Below, piece after piece: positions 7,834 to 16,186 of a stretch of 64,000 nt of DNA (its first letter is position 1; every line of letters begins with the position of its first letter). Origin of the DNA: QHXM01 sp032160165 (GTDB taxonomy: Bacteria > Acidobacteriota > Blastocatellia > Pyrinomonadales > Pyrinomonadaceae); contig JAVHWA010000112.1 of assembly GCA_032160165.1 (NCBI GenBank), positions 1 through 64,000 of the forward strand, in the 5' to 3' direction. The translations under genes and the position numbers were made by a program. The notes under the pieces are model-generated. The model was not told the origin of the DNA, did no database searches, and saw only the letters and a program-made list of their open reading frames with translations.

Positions 7834-9393
7834 ATGTTTCACAAAATCCTCATTGCCAATCGTGGCGAGATCGCTGTCAGAATTATTCGCGCTTGTCGCG
7901 ATCTGAATGTCTCGCCGATAGCCGTCTACTCGGACGCAGACCGAGACTCTCTTCACGTCCGTCTGGCTGACGACGCCTACTATATTGGCGAAGCGCCAGC
8001 GGTAGATAGTTATCTCCGCATGGACAGGGTGGTGGAAGCTGCCGTAAGCGGCCGCGCAGAAGCTGTTCATCCTGGATATGGTTTTCTGGCCGAGAACGCC
8101 GACTTTGCACAAGCGGTCGGCGATGCTGGACTGACCTTCATCGGGCCTCCGGTTGAAGCCATGAGGACGATGGGAACAAAAACCAGCGCTCGAGCCGTTG
8201 CCATCGAAGCCGGTGTGGCAGTTGTTCCCGGTACCACCACGCCTCTCGCCTCGCTCGACGAAGCGCATGACACTGCCGCGCGATTCGGTTACCCCGTGAT
8301 GCTCAAAGCCTCGGCTGGCGGAGGCGGTAAGGGCATGCGGTTGGTCGAAGCCGAGGCCGAGTTGCAGTCGGCATTCGAAACAGCCAGATCAGAAGCGGAA
8401 GCAGCTTTCGGCAATGGAGACATATACCTTGAGAAAGCTGTCGAACTTCCTCGCCACATAGAGATACAGATCGTGGCGGACGCTTATGGCAATTTCGTTC
8501 ACTTGGGAGAACGCGAATGTTCGATTCAGCGTCGTCACCAGAAAGTAATTGAGGAGTGTCCCTCGCCCATTGATGCTCCGGAACTGCGCGAGCATATGGG
8601 CGCCGCCGCGATCAAAGTCGCTAGCGCAGTTCAATACACGGGCGTCGGGACGGTCGAATTCCTGGTGTCGAGCACCACGCGTGAATTCTATTTCCTTGAG
8701 ATGAATACTCGTCTTCAGGTCGAGCATCCGGTGACCGAGTTGGTCACCGGAATCGATCTCGTGCGCGAGCAGATAGAGGTAGCCGCGGGTGCGCCTCTCT
8801 CGTTCACACAAAGCGATGTCGAGTGGCACGGTCATGCAATCGAATGCCGCGTTTATGCTGAGAACTCGGAAGACAACTTTCTTCCCTCGCCTGGACGCAT
8901 CAGCTATCTTCGCGTGCCCGCAGGACCAGGAATTCGAGACGATGGAGGCGTCGAAAGCGGCGCAGAGGTCTCCATCTACTATGACCCGATGATCTCCAAG
9001 CTGGCCGCCTGGGGTCGTACGCGAGCCGAAGCGATCGACCGTCTTCGCCGAGCGCTCGACGAATACGCGGTCGGCGGAATCAAGACAACGCTTCCCTTCT
9101 TTCGGGAGATAATACGCGACCCGGAATTCATCGAAGCGCGCCTCGACACCAGCTTTATCGAGAGATTCAACCAGCGGCGCGACATCGCTAAGCGGTCGTC
9201 AGATGGTGACGCCGAGGGTGTGAAGCAGAGCGATATTGCATTGATAGCCGCCGCTCTTGATTTCATGCAAACGCAGCGGCCGTCAACCAATGGTCGAACT
9301 GATGGAGATACAGCGAGCCAATGGCGACTTGCGGGTCGGGCGGCAGTGCATGACTCCCGAAGCCCTAGGGCATCATGGAGACCGGCGAAGTGA
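7834..9393 (+). CDS. acyl-CoA carboxylase, biotin carboxylase subunit
   Basis: This 519-residue ATP-grasp enzyme begins FHKILIANRGEIAVRIIRA and contains the Gly-rich ATP loop (KASAGGGGKGMR, near residue 157), the ERECSIQRRHQKVIEE segment, and the EMNTRLQVEHPVTE catalytic motif. It carboxylates biotin on a carrier protein using bicarbonate and ATP. The length and the carrier encoded just downstream suggest the propionyl-/methylcrotonyl-CoA carboxylase alpha type, with the carrier split onto a separate ORF. The last 25 residues (after QWRLAGR) are unlike the family and may mark the break point. No carboxyltransferase beta subunit is in the window. Confidence 0.9.
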   Translation: MFHKILIANRGEIAVRIIRACRDLNVSPIAVYSDADRDSLHVRLADDAYYIGEAPAVDSYLRMDRVVEAAVSGRAEAVHPGYGFLAENADFAQAVGDAGLTFIGPPVEAMRTMGTKTSARAVAIEAGVAVVPGTTTPLASLDEAHDTAARFGYPVMLKASAGGGGKGMRLVEAEAELQSAFETARSEAEAAFGNGDIYLEKAVELPRHIEIQIVADAYGNFVHLGERECSIQRRHQKVIEECPSPIDAPELREHMGAAAIKVASAVQYTGVGTVEFLVSSTTREFYFLEMNTRLQVEHPVTELVTGIDLVREQIEVAAGAPLSFTQSDVEWHGHAIECRVYAENSEDNFLPSPGRISYLRVPAGPGIRDDGGVESGAEVSIYYDPMISKLAAWGRTRAEAIDRLRRALDEYAVGGIKTTLPFFREIIRDPEFIEARLDTSFIERFNQRRDIAKRSSDGDAEGVKQSDIALIAAALDFMQTQRPSTNGRTDGDTASQWRLAGRAAVHDSRSPRASWRPAK

Positions 9394-9479
9394 TGAACGC
9401 TCGTCGAGCGGCAGAGTGCTGTAGTCCGCCGACTCCCGATGGTCCCTCGAAATTGTCCGGATCAGATGACGAACAATGA
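9393..9479 (+). CDS. 28-codon linking ORF between carboxylase and carrier
   Basis: The carboxylase stop and a new ATG overlap as TGATG (9391-9395). The ORF then runs 28 codons and its own stop TGA (9477-9479) overlaps the carrier's start as ATGA (9476-9479). It may serve only as translational coupling by re-initiation, or it may be the frameshifted remnant of a linker that once joined the two domains. The peptide (Ser/Pro-rich, two adjacent Cys) resembles nothing I know. Confidence 0.4.
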   Translation: MNARRAAECCSPPTPDGPSKLSGSDDEQ

Positions 9480-9982
9480 AACTAACGGCGGAGATCTCAG
9501 GTAAGACGGTTGAATTGCAAATCGTCAAGCAGGGTACACAAGTAGCCGCCGAAGTTGATGGGCGGCGGTACGAACTCGAAGCGCGCGCTTTGCGCGATGG
9601 AGTCTATCTTCTATTAACTGACGGACGCGTTCATGAGTGCCGCGTGCACCGGGCTGATGCGACACCCGGAACGCTCGAAGTCACCACCAACAACCGGACG
9701 TATTCCGTCGTTCTCTCCGACCCAAAACGTTTGCGTGGCGGGGGCAGCCGATCGGTTCATTCGGACGCCGCGGCGGAGATTGTCGCTCCGATGCCCGGCA
9801 AGGTCGTCCGCGTGCTCGTCGAAGCCGGCTCGGAGATCGAAGCCGGCGCAGGGATTGTGGTGGTCGAGGCGATGAAGATGCAAAACGAATTAAAGTCCCC
9901 CAAGGCGGGCAAGATCGCATCCATCAACGTCGTAGCAGGCGAGACCGTGAACGCCGGCCAGGTCTTAGCTGTTGTGGAATAG
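9476..9982 (+). CDS. biotin carboxyl carrier protein
   Basis: This is a 168-residue carrier. The C-terminal biotinyl domain (about residues 92-168) has the APMPGKV opening and the VVEAMKMQNEL motif, with the biotin-accepting Lys near residue 134, about 35 residues from the C-terminus as usual. The N-terminal 90 residues are the linking beta domain found in alpha subunits of acyl-CoA carboxylases, which supports the view that this ORF and the upstream biotin carboxylase are two parts of an alpha subunit. The start overlaps the stop of a 28-codon ORF, and its own Shine-Dalgarno is weak. Confidence 0.9.
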   Translation: MKLTAEISGKTVELQIVKQGTQVAAEVDGRRYELEARALRDGVYLLLTDGRVHECRVHRADATPGTLEVTTNNRTYSVVLSDPKRLRGGGSRSVHSDAAAEIVAPMPGKVVRVLVEAGSEIEAGAGIVVVEAMKMQNELKSPKAGKIASINVVAGETVNAGQVLAVVE

Positions 9983-9985
9983 AGA

Positions 9986-10828
9986 ATGAACCAAGGGATG
10001 AGGGATGAAACCGAGACAGGAGGCAGGAGCAGGACGCAGGAGGCTGCCACGGAACAGTACTTCCCGCCTCCTGCTCCCGCACCCTCCAACCTCTCTGGAT
10101 CCCTCCGCCCTCATCCCTCATCCCTTCGTGTCCTTCTCTGGGACATAGACGGTACGCTCATACGCTCAACTCGTGTGGGTGCCTTCAAAGACTACACCGT
10201 GCCGATGCTCGAGGGCGTCTTTGGGACGGCGGGTCGCCTACCGCAGATGACGGTATCGGGGATGACGGACCTGCAAATCGTGATTGAAGCTCTGCGTGAC
10301 GAAGGGTTCACACGCGAGGGAATACGCGAACGGTTAGCCGATCTTAAGACGCGTTACATGCAGGAGCTGGACCGCGTAACTCAGACAGATGGAGAGTTGT
10401 TTCATCTCTTGCCAGGTGTCCGCGAAGCTTTGGAAGCGACGGCGGCCCACCCGCGATATAAGAATGCACTCGTGACGGGAAATATCGAACCGGCCGCTCA
10501 TTTGAAGGTTCAACTCTTCGGTCTCGCCGAGTTCTTTACCCTTCCAGGAGCGTACGGCGATGAATCTTACGATCGCAACGACCTTCCTGCTCTCGCCGCT
10601 GGTCGGATTAACGCCCAACTCAACCTCGACCTGAACCCATCGCAGTTTGTTGTCATCGGCGACACGCCGAACGACATCGCGTGCGCTCGACACTTCGGGG
10701 CGAAGGCAGTAGCAGTGGCCACCGGCCGAATGAACAGCGTCGATACTCTGCTGGCCTGCGGGCCCGATGCGCTTCTCCCGGATCTTTCGGATTTAGGGCT
10801 GGTGATGCGAACGCTTGATTCGCTTTAA
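9986..10828 (+). CDS. HAD-family hydrolase with repeat-derived N-terminus
   Basis: The HAD core starts near residue 49 (LLWDIDGTL, nucleophile and acid/base Asp), followed by the cap domain, LVTGN (motif II) and VIGDTPNDIACA (motif IV), as in phosphoglycolate phosphatase-like enzymes. The first 47 residues, from the ATG at 9986 (or 9998), are not homologous: they are the translation of a repeat hairpin (9993-10126). I find no in-frame ATG, GTG or TTG between the hairpin and the HAD core, so either the repeat supplies the start codon or translation begins at an unusual codon. The gene begins 3 bp after the carrier gene. Confidence 0.8.
   Translation: MNQGMRDETETGGRSRTQEAATEQYFPPPAPAPSNLSGSLRPHPSSLRVLLWDIDGTLIRSTRVGAFKDYTVPMLEGVFGTAGRLPQMTVSGMTDLQIVIEALRDEGFTREGIRERLADLKTRYMQELDRVTQTDGELFHLLPGVREALEATAAHPRYKNALVTGNIEPAAHLKVQLFGLAEFFTLPGAYGDESYDRNDLPALAAGRINAQLNLDLNPSQFVVIGDTPNDIACARHFGAKAVAVATGRMNSVDTLLACGPDALLPDLSDLGLVMRTLDSL
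9993..10126. repeat. heptamer-repeat hairpin inside the HAD gene's 5' end
   Basis: Outer arms are a perfect 16-bp inverted repeat (aagggatgagggatga at 9993-10008; complement at 10111-10126), made of 7-mer units. Inner arms carry caggag-type units and their inverse. The element is wholly inside the only open frame leading into the HAD domain. Confidence 0.8.
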
Positions 10829-10841
10829 AACGCGGGTTATC

Positions 10842-11012
10842 ACCACAGAGGACACAGAGAGCACAGAGGCCGAATTATGAGTTTTGAGTTTTGAGTTTTG
10901 AGTTTTGAGTTTTGAATTGTGAATTAAACGAAAGATGAAGACTGCTTTCAATTCAACATTCATAATTCAGAATTCTTTCTCTCCTCTGCGTCCTCCGCGC
11001 CCTCTGCGTTTA
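10842..11012. repeat. nested repeat hairpin (9-mer outer, 7-mer inner)
   Basis: Outer arms are 9-mers (ccacagagg, acacagaga, gcacagagg at 10842-10869; inverse cctctgcgt-type units at about 10983-11011). Inside is an array of five exact tgagttt units (10878-10912) plus degenerate copies, and a weaker inverse near 10951-10974. It lies between the convergent HAD and mutL genes. Confidence 0.75.
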
Positions 11013-11050
11013 ATTCTTCCTAAATCCCCTGGCTGAGTGATGCAACATCG

Positions 11051-13129
11051 TCAAGTTCGATGAAAACCCTTTTCGATGTCGCGCGTGGTCAGGCGCAGAA
11101 TTACAGGACGACCGTGAGGGCAGGTGGTCGGCGAAGACGTTAACAGCAGGCGATCGATTAACCACCGCATCTTTTCCGCTGCCAGCGGTGTATTGATCTT
11201 TATTGCGGCGTGGCAGGCGAGCGAGGCAGCTATCTCGTCGCGCATCGTCGCGCGTGCTGCGCCCCGCTTTTCGGAATCGATCGTATCGAGTACTTCGCTG
11301 AGAATGTTTCGAGCTTCACCTGCCGGTAAGTCCGCAGGGACCGCTTTGATCGCGACCGTCCTGCCTGAAAGCCGCATCAATCCAAAGCCATAGAGCTCCA
11401 GCTCAGGGGCAACCGAATCAAAAGCAGAGGCCTGCGCAGGCGTTAGATCGAACGTCTCCGGTATCAGCAGATTCTGCGATTCCGCCTGGCGGGAACCTTC
11501 CAATGCCCGATACTTGTCGAAAAGAATGCGCTCGTGCGCAACGTGCTGGTCGATCAGCAGTAGTCCTACGTCATCGGTGGCTATGATAAAGCTCTCGTCG
11601 AGCTGGCCCAGCGGACGGATGTTTGTCGATATGGATTCGAGAGCCACCTCGCGGACCGCCTTGGCCGCGGAGACGAGGGGAGGCAAACCTTCAGCGTGAG
11701 AAGGTGCTGACGTGCTTACGGGTTCCGCCAGTCGCGAATTGTCGGAAATTCCGTTGTCGAGCTGGGAAGCAGGAAACGACGGATCCCCGTCCCCCATTTC
11801 GGAAGTTACCGAGTCATCCCGTCTGACTAAAATGGCGGGGTCGCTAACGACACCTTTCGCGAACGGCCTCGTATTCACGTCTTCTCGCAACTGCGTGTCG
11901 TGTTCGGGTGGCGCGAATCCAAATTCAATGCGCTCTTGGCGCAACGACGCTTGATGAGTTAGCGACGCCGCTCGACGCTCGCTCTCAAGAGACGAGAGCG
12001 CCTCTGACTGCTCATCGACTGGCGGCCAATCTTGTCTCGAATCAACGGCTGAATATTCATTCGGTGTCCATTCGGGTCGCTCGCCGCTCTCCGAACGGCC
12101 TTGATCATTTTCAGCGAATGGTTCCGAAGGTCGCGTGAATCCCGCGCTGGCCAATGCTGTTCGCACGGCTTCGCGAACGGCGTCGGCTACCGCGGCCGCG
12201 CGACGAAAACGCACTTCCGTTTTTGCCGGGTGGACATTGACGTCAACTTCTTCCAAAGGTATTTCGAGAAAGAGCAAAGCGGCGGGATAGACGCCGTGCG
12301 GAAGGACCGAGCGATATCCGTCTGAGAGCGCTCGGCCTAGCAGGCGGTCGCGTACAAAACGTCCATTGACGAAGAGGTACTGCGCGTCCCGCGAGGTACG
12401 ACGCTCTCGCGGGGCCGAGACATAGCCGCGCACTCGGGCCACTTGATGATGGCCACCGTCTACCTCGAGAAGGTTTTCCAGGAACTCCGGGCCGAAGATC
12501 TGATATGCGCGCTCGCGCAAATCGCTTGCTGGAGTCGCGCGAAGAGTCTCGCGGCCGTTGTTCGTCAAGGTGAAAGAGATTTCGGGATGGGCCAGGGCGT
12601 AGTGCGTCACCAGGTTCGTCAGATGGAAGCTCTCGGTCGCCTCCGAACGCAGAAACTTTCGTCGTGCGGGAACATTGAAGAACAAATCGCGAACGGTAAT
12701 GGTCGTTCCCTGCGGATGGGCCGCATCCTTGACGTCGCGCATTCGACCACCTTCGATCAGAACGCGCGTCGCGATGGTCTCGTCTGTTTTCGTCAGCAGT
12801 TCTACGCGGGCGACAGAGGCTATTGAGGCAAGCGCCTCCCCACGAAAGCCGAGCGTCGCGATGGCTGCTAGATCTGCGGCGCTGCTGATCTTCGAAGTGG
12901 CGTGCCGTTCAAAAGCGAGCACCGCGTCATCGCGCGACATGCCGGCCCCGTCATCGGTGACTCTCAAGAGCCTGCGACCGCCGGCCTCGACGTCAATGGT
13001 CACGCGTCGCGAACCGGCATCGATAGAGTTTTCGACCAGCTCTTTTGCTACTGAAGCCGGACGCTCGACTACCTCACCTGCGGCGATCTGATTAGCTAGT
13101 TGATCTGAGAGGACGCGGATCTTGGACAT
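11051..13129 (-). CDS. mutL: DNA mismatch repair protein MutL
   Basis: This 692-residue GHKL ATPase has the N-terminal signatures IAAGEVVERPASVAKELVEN, DDGAGM, ATSKI and GFRGEALASI, then a long low-complexity linker (about 340-490) and a C-terminal dimerisation domain with QHVAHERILFDKY. MutL links MutS mismatch recognition to downstream repair. The ATG at 13129 (MSKIRVLSDQ) is preferred over an upstream in-frame start, because the extra upstream codons are only translated repeat (SKLKTQN-type). No endonuclease DQHAxxE motif in standard form is seen; QHVAHER occupies that place. No mutS is nearby. Confidence 0.95.
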   Translation of the reverse strand: MSKIRVLSDQLANQIAAGEVVERPASVAKELVENSIDAGSRRVTIDVEAGGRRLLRVTDDGAGMSRDDAVLAFERHATSKISSAADLAAIATLGFRGEALASIASVARVELLTKTDETIATRVLIEGGRMRDVKDAAHPQGTTITVRDLFFNVPARRKFLRSEATESFHLTNLVTHYALAHPEISFTLTNNGRETLRATPASDLRERAYQIFGPEFLENLLEVDGGHHQVARVRGYVSAPRERRTSRDAQYLFVNGRFVRDRLLGRALSDGYRSVLPHGVYPAALLFLEIPLEEVDVNVHPAKTEVRFRRAAAVADAVREAVRTALASAGFTRPSEPFAENDQGRSESGERPEWTPNEYSAVDSRQDWPPVDEQSEALSSLESERRAASLTHQASLRQERIEFGFAPPEHDTQLREDVNTRPFAKGVVSDPAILVRRDDSVTSEMGDGDPSFPASQLDNGISDNSRLAEPVSTSAPSHAEGLPPLVSAAKAVREVALESISTNIRPLGQLDESFIIATDDVGLLLIDQHVAHERILFDKYRALEGSRQAESQNLLIPETFDLTPAQASAFDSVAPELELYGFGLMRLSGRTVAIKAVPADLPAGEARNILSEVLDTIDSEKRGAARATMRDEIAASLACHAAIKINTPLAAEKMRWLIDRLLLTSSPTTCPHGRPVILRLTTRDIEKGFHRT

Positions 13130-13137
13130 GGCGCGGT

Positions 13138-13259
13138 AGTTTTGAGTTTTGAGTTTCGAGTTTTGGGTTTGGGGTCTTGAGCTCTCGCAAGGGACCAAAC
13201 ACATGACCCTAAAACCAAAATGGCGTCGAGGACAAACTCAAAACTTGAAACTCAAAACC
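13138..13259. repeat. heptamer-repeat hairpin upstream of mutL
   Basis: The left arm (13138-13177) has gttttga, gttttga, gtttcga, gttttgg units; the right arm (13234-13259) is the inverse (aactcaa, aacttga, aactcaa). It lies between the bshC stop and the mutL start. Confidence 0.75.
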
Positions 13260-13271
13260 AGGCGCTAGCGC

Positions 13272-14957
13272 CTACAAATAGACTATCTGATGATCGGAAG
13301 AACCCAGGTTAATCGCATCGTAAATCCAATTAATGATGTACGACCCGTGGCGCGCGAGAAGACTTGTGACGTTGATATGGCGCTCTTGCAAGGTCTTGTT
13401 CGGATAAAGAGCGGCAAAGGCGCGCTCAAGCTGTCGATGCGCCGCGCGGTCGCGTCCCAGTTGGGCACGATGGAAGCGGGCGCGTAGACCTTCCAATTGA
13501 TAATTGATCTTGCGCCTTCCGGTTTCGAGCGCATCCGCGAGCGTGGCGTCCACGTCTCGCAGTCGTTCACGCAGACCATCGAGTTCCGCATTGATTGATG
13601 CTTCGGAGCGAGCAAAAGACTTAGCCGTTTCGGAACCAAGGTGCTCCTCCACAACTCGCGCCAGCACAGCGTCCAGTCCTTCGAAGAGATCAGTCAGGCC
13701 TAGTCCATAGCGTTCGAGCGTTCGCCACGTGCGTCGTTCAACCACGGTCATGCTGGCGCGATGCAGGATTGGCGTCGCGGGTCGACCGAGAATTCGATAG
13801 GCTTCATTGGTCTGGGCGAAGTACGCGATCTCTGCCGCGCCGCCGAAATAAGCCACTGTTGGCAACAGATAATCCTGCACAACTGCTCGCAGTGTGACAT
13901 TGGGACTGAACCTGCTGGGTTCCGCCGCTGCCAGATCCGCTAGTTCAACTTCGGAATACCGCTCGCGTCCTTCTTTGATCTTATAGCGTCCGTCTTCACC
14001 TCGCACCAGGGCGTGGCGAGTGCCGTCTTCCAAATGAAGGAACAGCGGAAATGCGCTTTCCGATGTGACCACCTGCGCATGATAGCCGACTTCCACCAGC
14101 TCGCTGCTACGCTTCACGATGGCTGAGGCGATCTCCGGCGCGCGGCGCGCAGCTTCGGAATAAAGAGGTGCTGCCAGGCGTTTTAGACTTGGGTCGAGAG
14201 GGTCCAGAAGAATCAATCCGTAGCCGCCAAGAAGTTTTGTCATCATCCGCGCGAAGGCTTCGCCGTAGCCGGCCGACGGCCTCCAGCACTCGCGCACCAG
14301 CGTCTCGACCTCCGGTATGAATTCTGTGCTCGGCAACACTTCCAGCAAGCGCTCGATTGTCTCTTCGATCGAGTCGTCGAGGCGCACGCTTCCCACGGGT
14401 ACGTTGTCCGGATGCATCGCCGGCGAAACACTCACGCGCGCCAGGCGACAATCACATCCGATGAACTCAGCCGCTGCGACTTCTGCGAAATCATGATCTT
14501 CCGTCGCGATCCAGAAGACCGGAACAGCCGCGGTCCCGCGTTGCGTCAGACAGCCCGCGAGTTTGACCGCCGAGAGGGCCTTGTAGATTGTGTAGAGCGG
14601 ACCGGTGAAAAGGCCAGCCTGCTGGCCGGAAACGACCGCCAGACAATCGCCGTCGCGCAGTCGCGCGATGTTGCTGAGTGTGGGCTCGCCGGCGCCCCAA
14701 CTTCTATTCATGGCCTCGAGCGCATCGCAAAGTACGGTGCGGTCGGTTTTGTAAGCGGCGAGAACTTCGGGAGCGCGCTCGGCCAGCTCGTGATGAAAAC
14801 GGACGGCCGAAGGATAGAAACGACGCAAGGCGATAGGGTCGCGAAGGTAATCCAGGAAAAGTTTCGTTTGATGGGGGATGCGCTCGAACGGCAGCGTCTC
14901 TACGCGCAGTCCGGCCTCTTCGGGCGTGCTATAACATGCGGCTTCTATCGTGCTCAT
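13272..14957 (-). CDS. bshC: bacillithiol biosynthesis cysteine-adding enzyme
   Basis: This 561-residue protein matches BshC in length and landmarks: VVSGQQAGLFTGPLYTIYKA (about 113-132), FWIATEDHDFAEV (about 151-163), and the C-terminal coiled-coil part before SLLARHGSYIINWIYDAI. BshC adds cysteine to glucosaminyl-malate as the last step of bacillithiol synthesis. A bacillithiol-disulfide reductase-like gene (22862-23863) in the same window supports use of this thiol. No clear Shine-Dalgarno precedes the ATG. bshA and bshB are not in the window. Confidence 0.92.
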   Translation of the reverse strand: MSTIEAACYSTPEEAGLRVETLPFERIPHQTKLFLDYLRDPIALRRFYPSAVRFHHELAERAPEVLAAYKTDRTVLCDALEAMNRSWGAGEPTLSNIARLRDGDCLAVVSGQQAGLFTGPLYTIYKALSAVKLAGCLTQRGTAAVPVFWIATEDHDFAEVAAAEFIGCDCRLARVSVSPAMHPDNVPVGSVRLDDSIEETIERLLEVLPSTEFIPEVETLVRECWRPSAGYGEAFARMMTKLLGGYGLILLDPLDPSLKRLAAPLYSEAARRAPEIASAIVKRSSELVEVGYHAQVVTSESAFPLFLHLEDGTRHALVRGEDGRYKIKEGRERYSEVELADLAAAEPSRFSPNVTLRAVVQDYLLPTVAYFGGAAEIAYFAQTNEAYRILGRPATPILHRASMTVVERRTWRTLERYGLGLTDLFEGLDAVLARVVEEHLGSETAKSFARSEASINAELDGLRERLRDVDATLADALETGRRKINYQLEGLRARFHRAQLGRDRAAHRQLERAFAALYPNKTLQERHINVTSLLARHGSYIINWIYDAINLGSSDHQIVYL

Positions 14958-14964
14958 AACTAAT

Positions 14965-15062
14965 AAGTCTGTAGTCTCGAGTCCGGAGTCTCGAGTCCCT
15001 AGTTTTGACCTTGGACTTTGGACTTTGGATTTTGGACTCGCTCGGACCTTGGACTTTGGACT
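14965..15062. repeat. heptamer repeats overlapping the 3' end of the DapA-like gene
   Basis: Units gtctcga, gtccgga, gtctcga, gtcccta are followed by ttggact, ttggact, ttggatt, ttggact and another ttggact pair. The gtctcga/gtccgga part is itself palindromic. From 14999 on, the array is translated on the minus strand as the C-terminal tail of the DapA-family protein. Confidence 0.75.
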
Positions 15063-15952
15063 TCTTTTTCCAACAGCCCGGTCGCTCTCAGAACCTTTGC
15101 TATTTCGTTCTTGGCTTCGTCGCTCGCATCCTGAAGCGGCGCGCGTACGTGGCCCCCGACGTAGCCAAGCATATCAAGAGCGGCCTTCAAACCACCAATG
15201 CCGTAGCGCACCAGGACGCCGCGCGTCAGGATCGTCAACTTCTGCTGTAGCGCTCGCGCATGTTCGTGCTCGCCTGCCTGGAACGCATCGAATATCGCGA
15301 CTGCCAGGCGCGGCGCGATGCAGCCGATTGCCAGGATGCCGCCGGTCGCTCCGACGCAAAGAGCAGGATACAACGCCGCGCCGTTCCCCGTCAGTACCGC
15401 AAAGTCATTCGGGACCAGCCTCACCATCTCAGCCAGAGCGAGAATGTCGCCTGAGCTGTCTTTTACTCCGATGATGTTTGGATGTTCGCTAAGGTTTGCG
15501 ACCGTCTCAGGCGCGATGATTACGTTTGTGAGATGGGGCACGCTATAGAGGAGTACGGGGACAGGCGAAGCGTCGGCGACTGTGAGGTAATGTTTGGTGA
15601 GGACAGCCTGCGTCATATCCCCGCGATAAAAGTGCGGCGTGATGACCAGCACGGCATCGGCGCCCGCTTGCGTGAATTGCTTTACCTCATCGATGGTGGC
15701 GCGAGTGCTCTGCTGCCCGGCGCCTACGATGAATGTGAGATTCTTCGGGACACATTCGCGCGCGGCCTCGATTACTTCGACACATTCCTGATCGCTAAGA
15801 TGTACGCGTTCACCGGTTGAGCCGAGCATCACATAACCGCCAATGGCGGCCTGAGTCCAGGTATCTACGTTAGATCGGAACGCAGCGACACTAATACCGG
15901 TCTCGTCAAATGCGGTTGGAAGCGGAAGCAGGATGCTGCGTAGTGTCTTCAC
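14999..15952 (-). CDS. dihydrodipicolinate synthase family aldolase
   Basis: This 317-residue TIM-barrel protein of the DapA/N-acetylneuraminate lyase family has GYVMLGSTGERVHLSDQE (pyruvate pocket), the Tyr in LLYSVP, and the Schiff-base Lys in GVKDSSGD. The true substrate is uncertain: family members include lysine synthesis enzymes and sugar-acid aldolases, and no lysine gene is adjacent. The start is GTG. The last 20 residues (VQSPRSER..., ending GQN) are the translation of a ttggact-type heptamer repeat, so the ancestral C-terminus was probably near GLLEKE. Confidence 0.87.
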   Translation of the reverse strand: MKTLRSILLPLPTAFDETGISVAAFRSNVDTWTQAAIGGYVMLGSTGERVHLSDQECVEVIEAARECVPKNLTFIVGAGQQSTRATIDEVKQFTQAGADAVLVITPHFYRGDMTQAVLTKHYLTVADASPVPVLLYSVPHLTNVIIAPETVANLSEHPNIIGVKDSSGDILALAEMVRLVPNDFAVLTGNGAALYPALCVGATGGILAIGCIAPRLAVAIFDAFQAGEHEHARALQQKLTILTRGVLVRYGIGGLKAALDMLGYVGGHVRAPLQDASDEAKNEIAKVLRATGLLEKEVQSPRSERVQNPKSKVQGQN

Positions 15953-16103
15953 AAAGAACTCGGCGCCACCGTCTTCACTTCCTCTCTCGATGCTGTGCGT
16001 TTAAACGGAGGTATTATAACGATCGTGTTAGCAACCCCGCAACGAGTTAGAGATATCTGGAGCAACGGAGTCGACGAGCAGCTACGTGAACTCTCCCTGG
16101 TCA

Positions 16104-16141
16104 TGAGAAAGCCCTGATGACGAGGAGGTCGCCAGGGCCTT
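16104..16141 (-). terminator. possible intrinsic terminator after the 606-residue protein gene
   Basis: On the minus strand GCCCTG pairs with CAGGGC (16132-16141 with 16108-16116), and the stem is followed by TTTCT. The stem is short with a 13-nt loop, so the strength is moderate. Confidence 0.5.
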
Positions 16142-16186
16142 GAATCCGCATTCTAGTCTCGATTAGGCACTCGCGGCGCAGCATGC

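Noticed and set aside
10878..10912. CRISPR-like array of short direct repeats
   Set aside because: Units are 7 nt without unique spacers of constant length, and no cas gene is present.
13130..13204. N-terminal extension of MutL upstream of 13129
   Set aside because: The extra codons are only translated heptamer repeat and the family N-terminus begins at the ATG at 13129.
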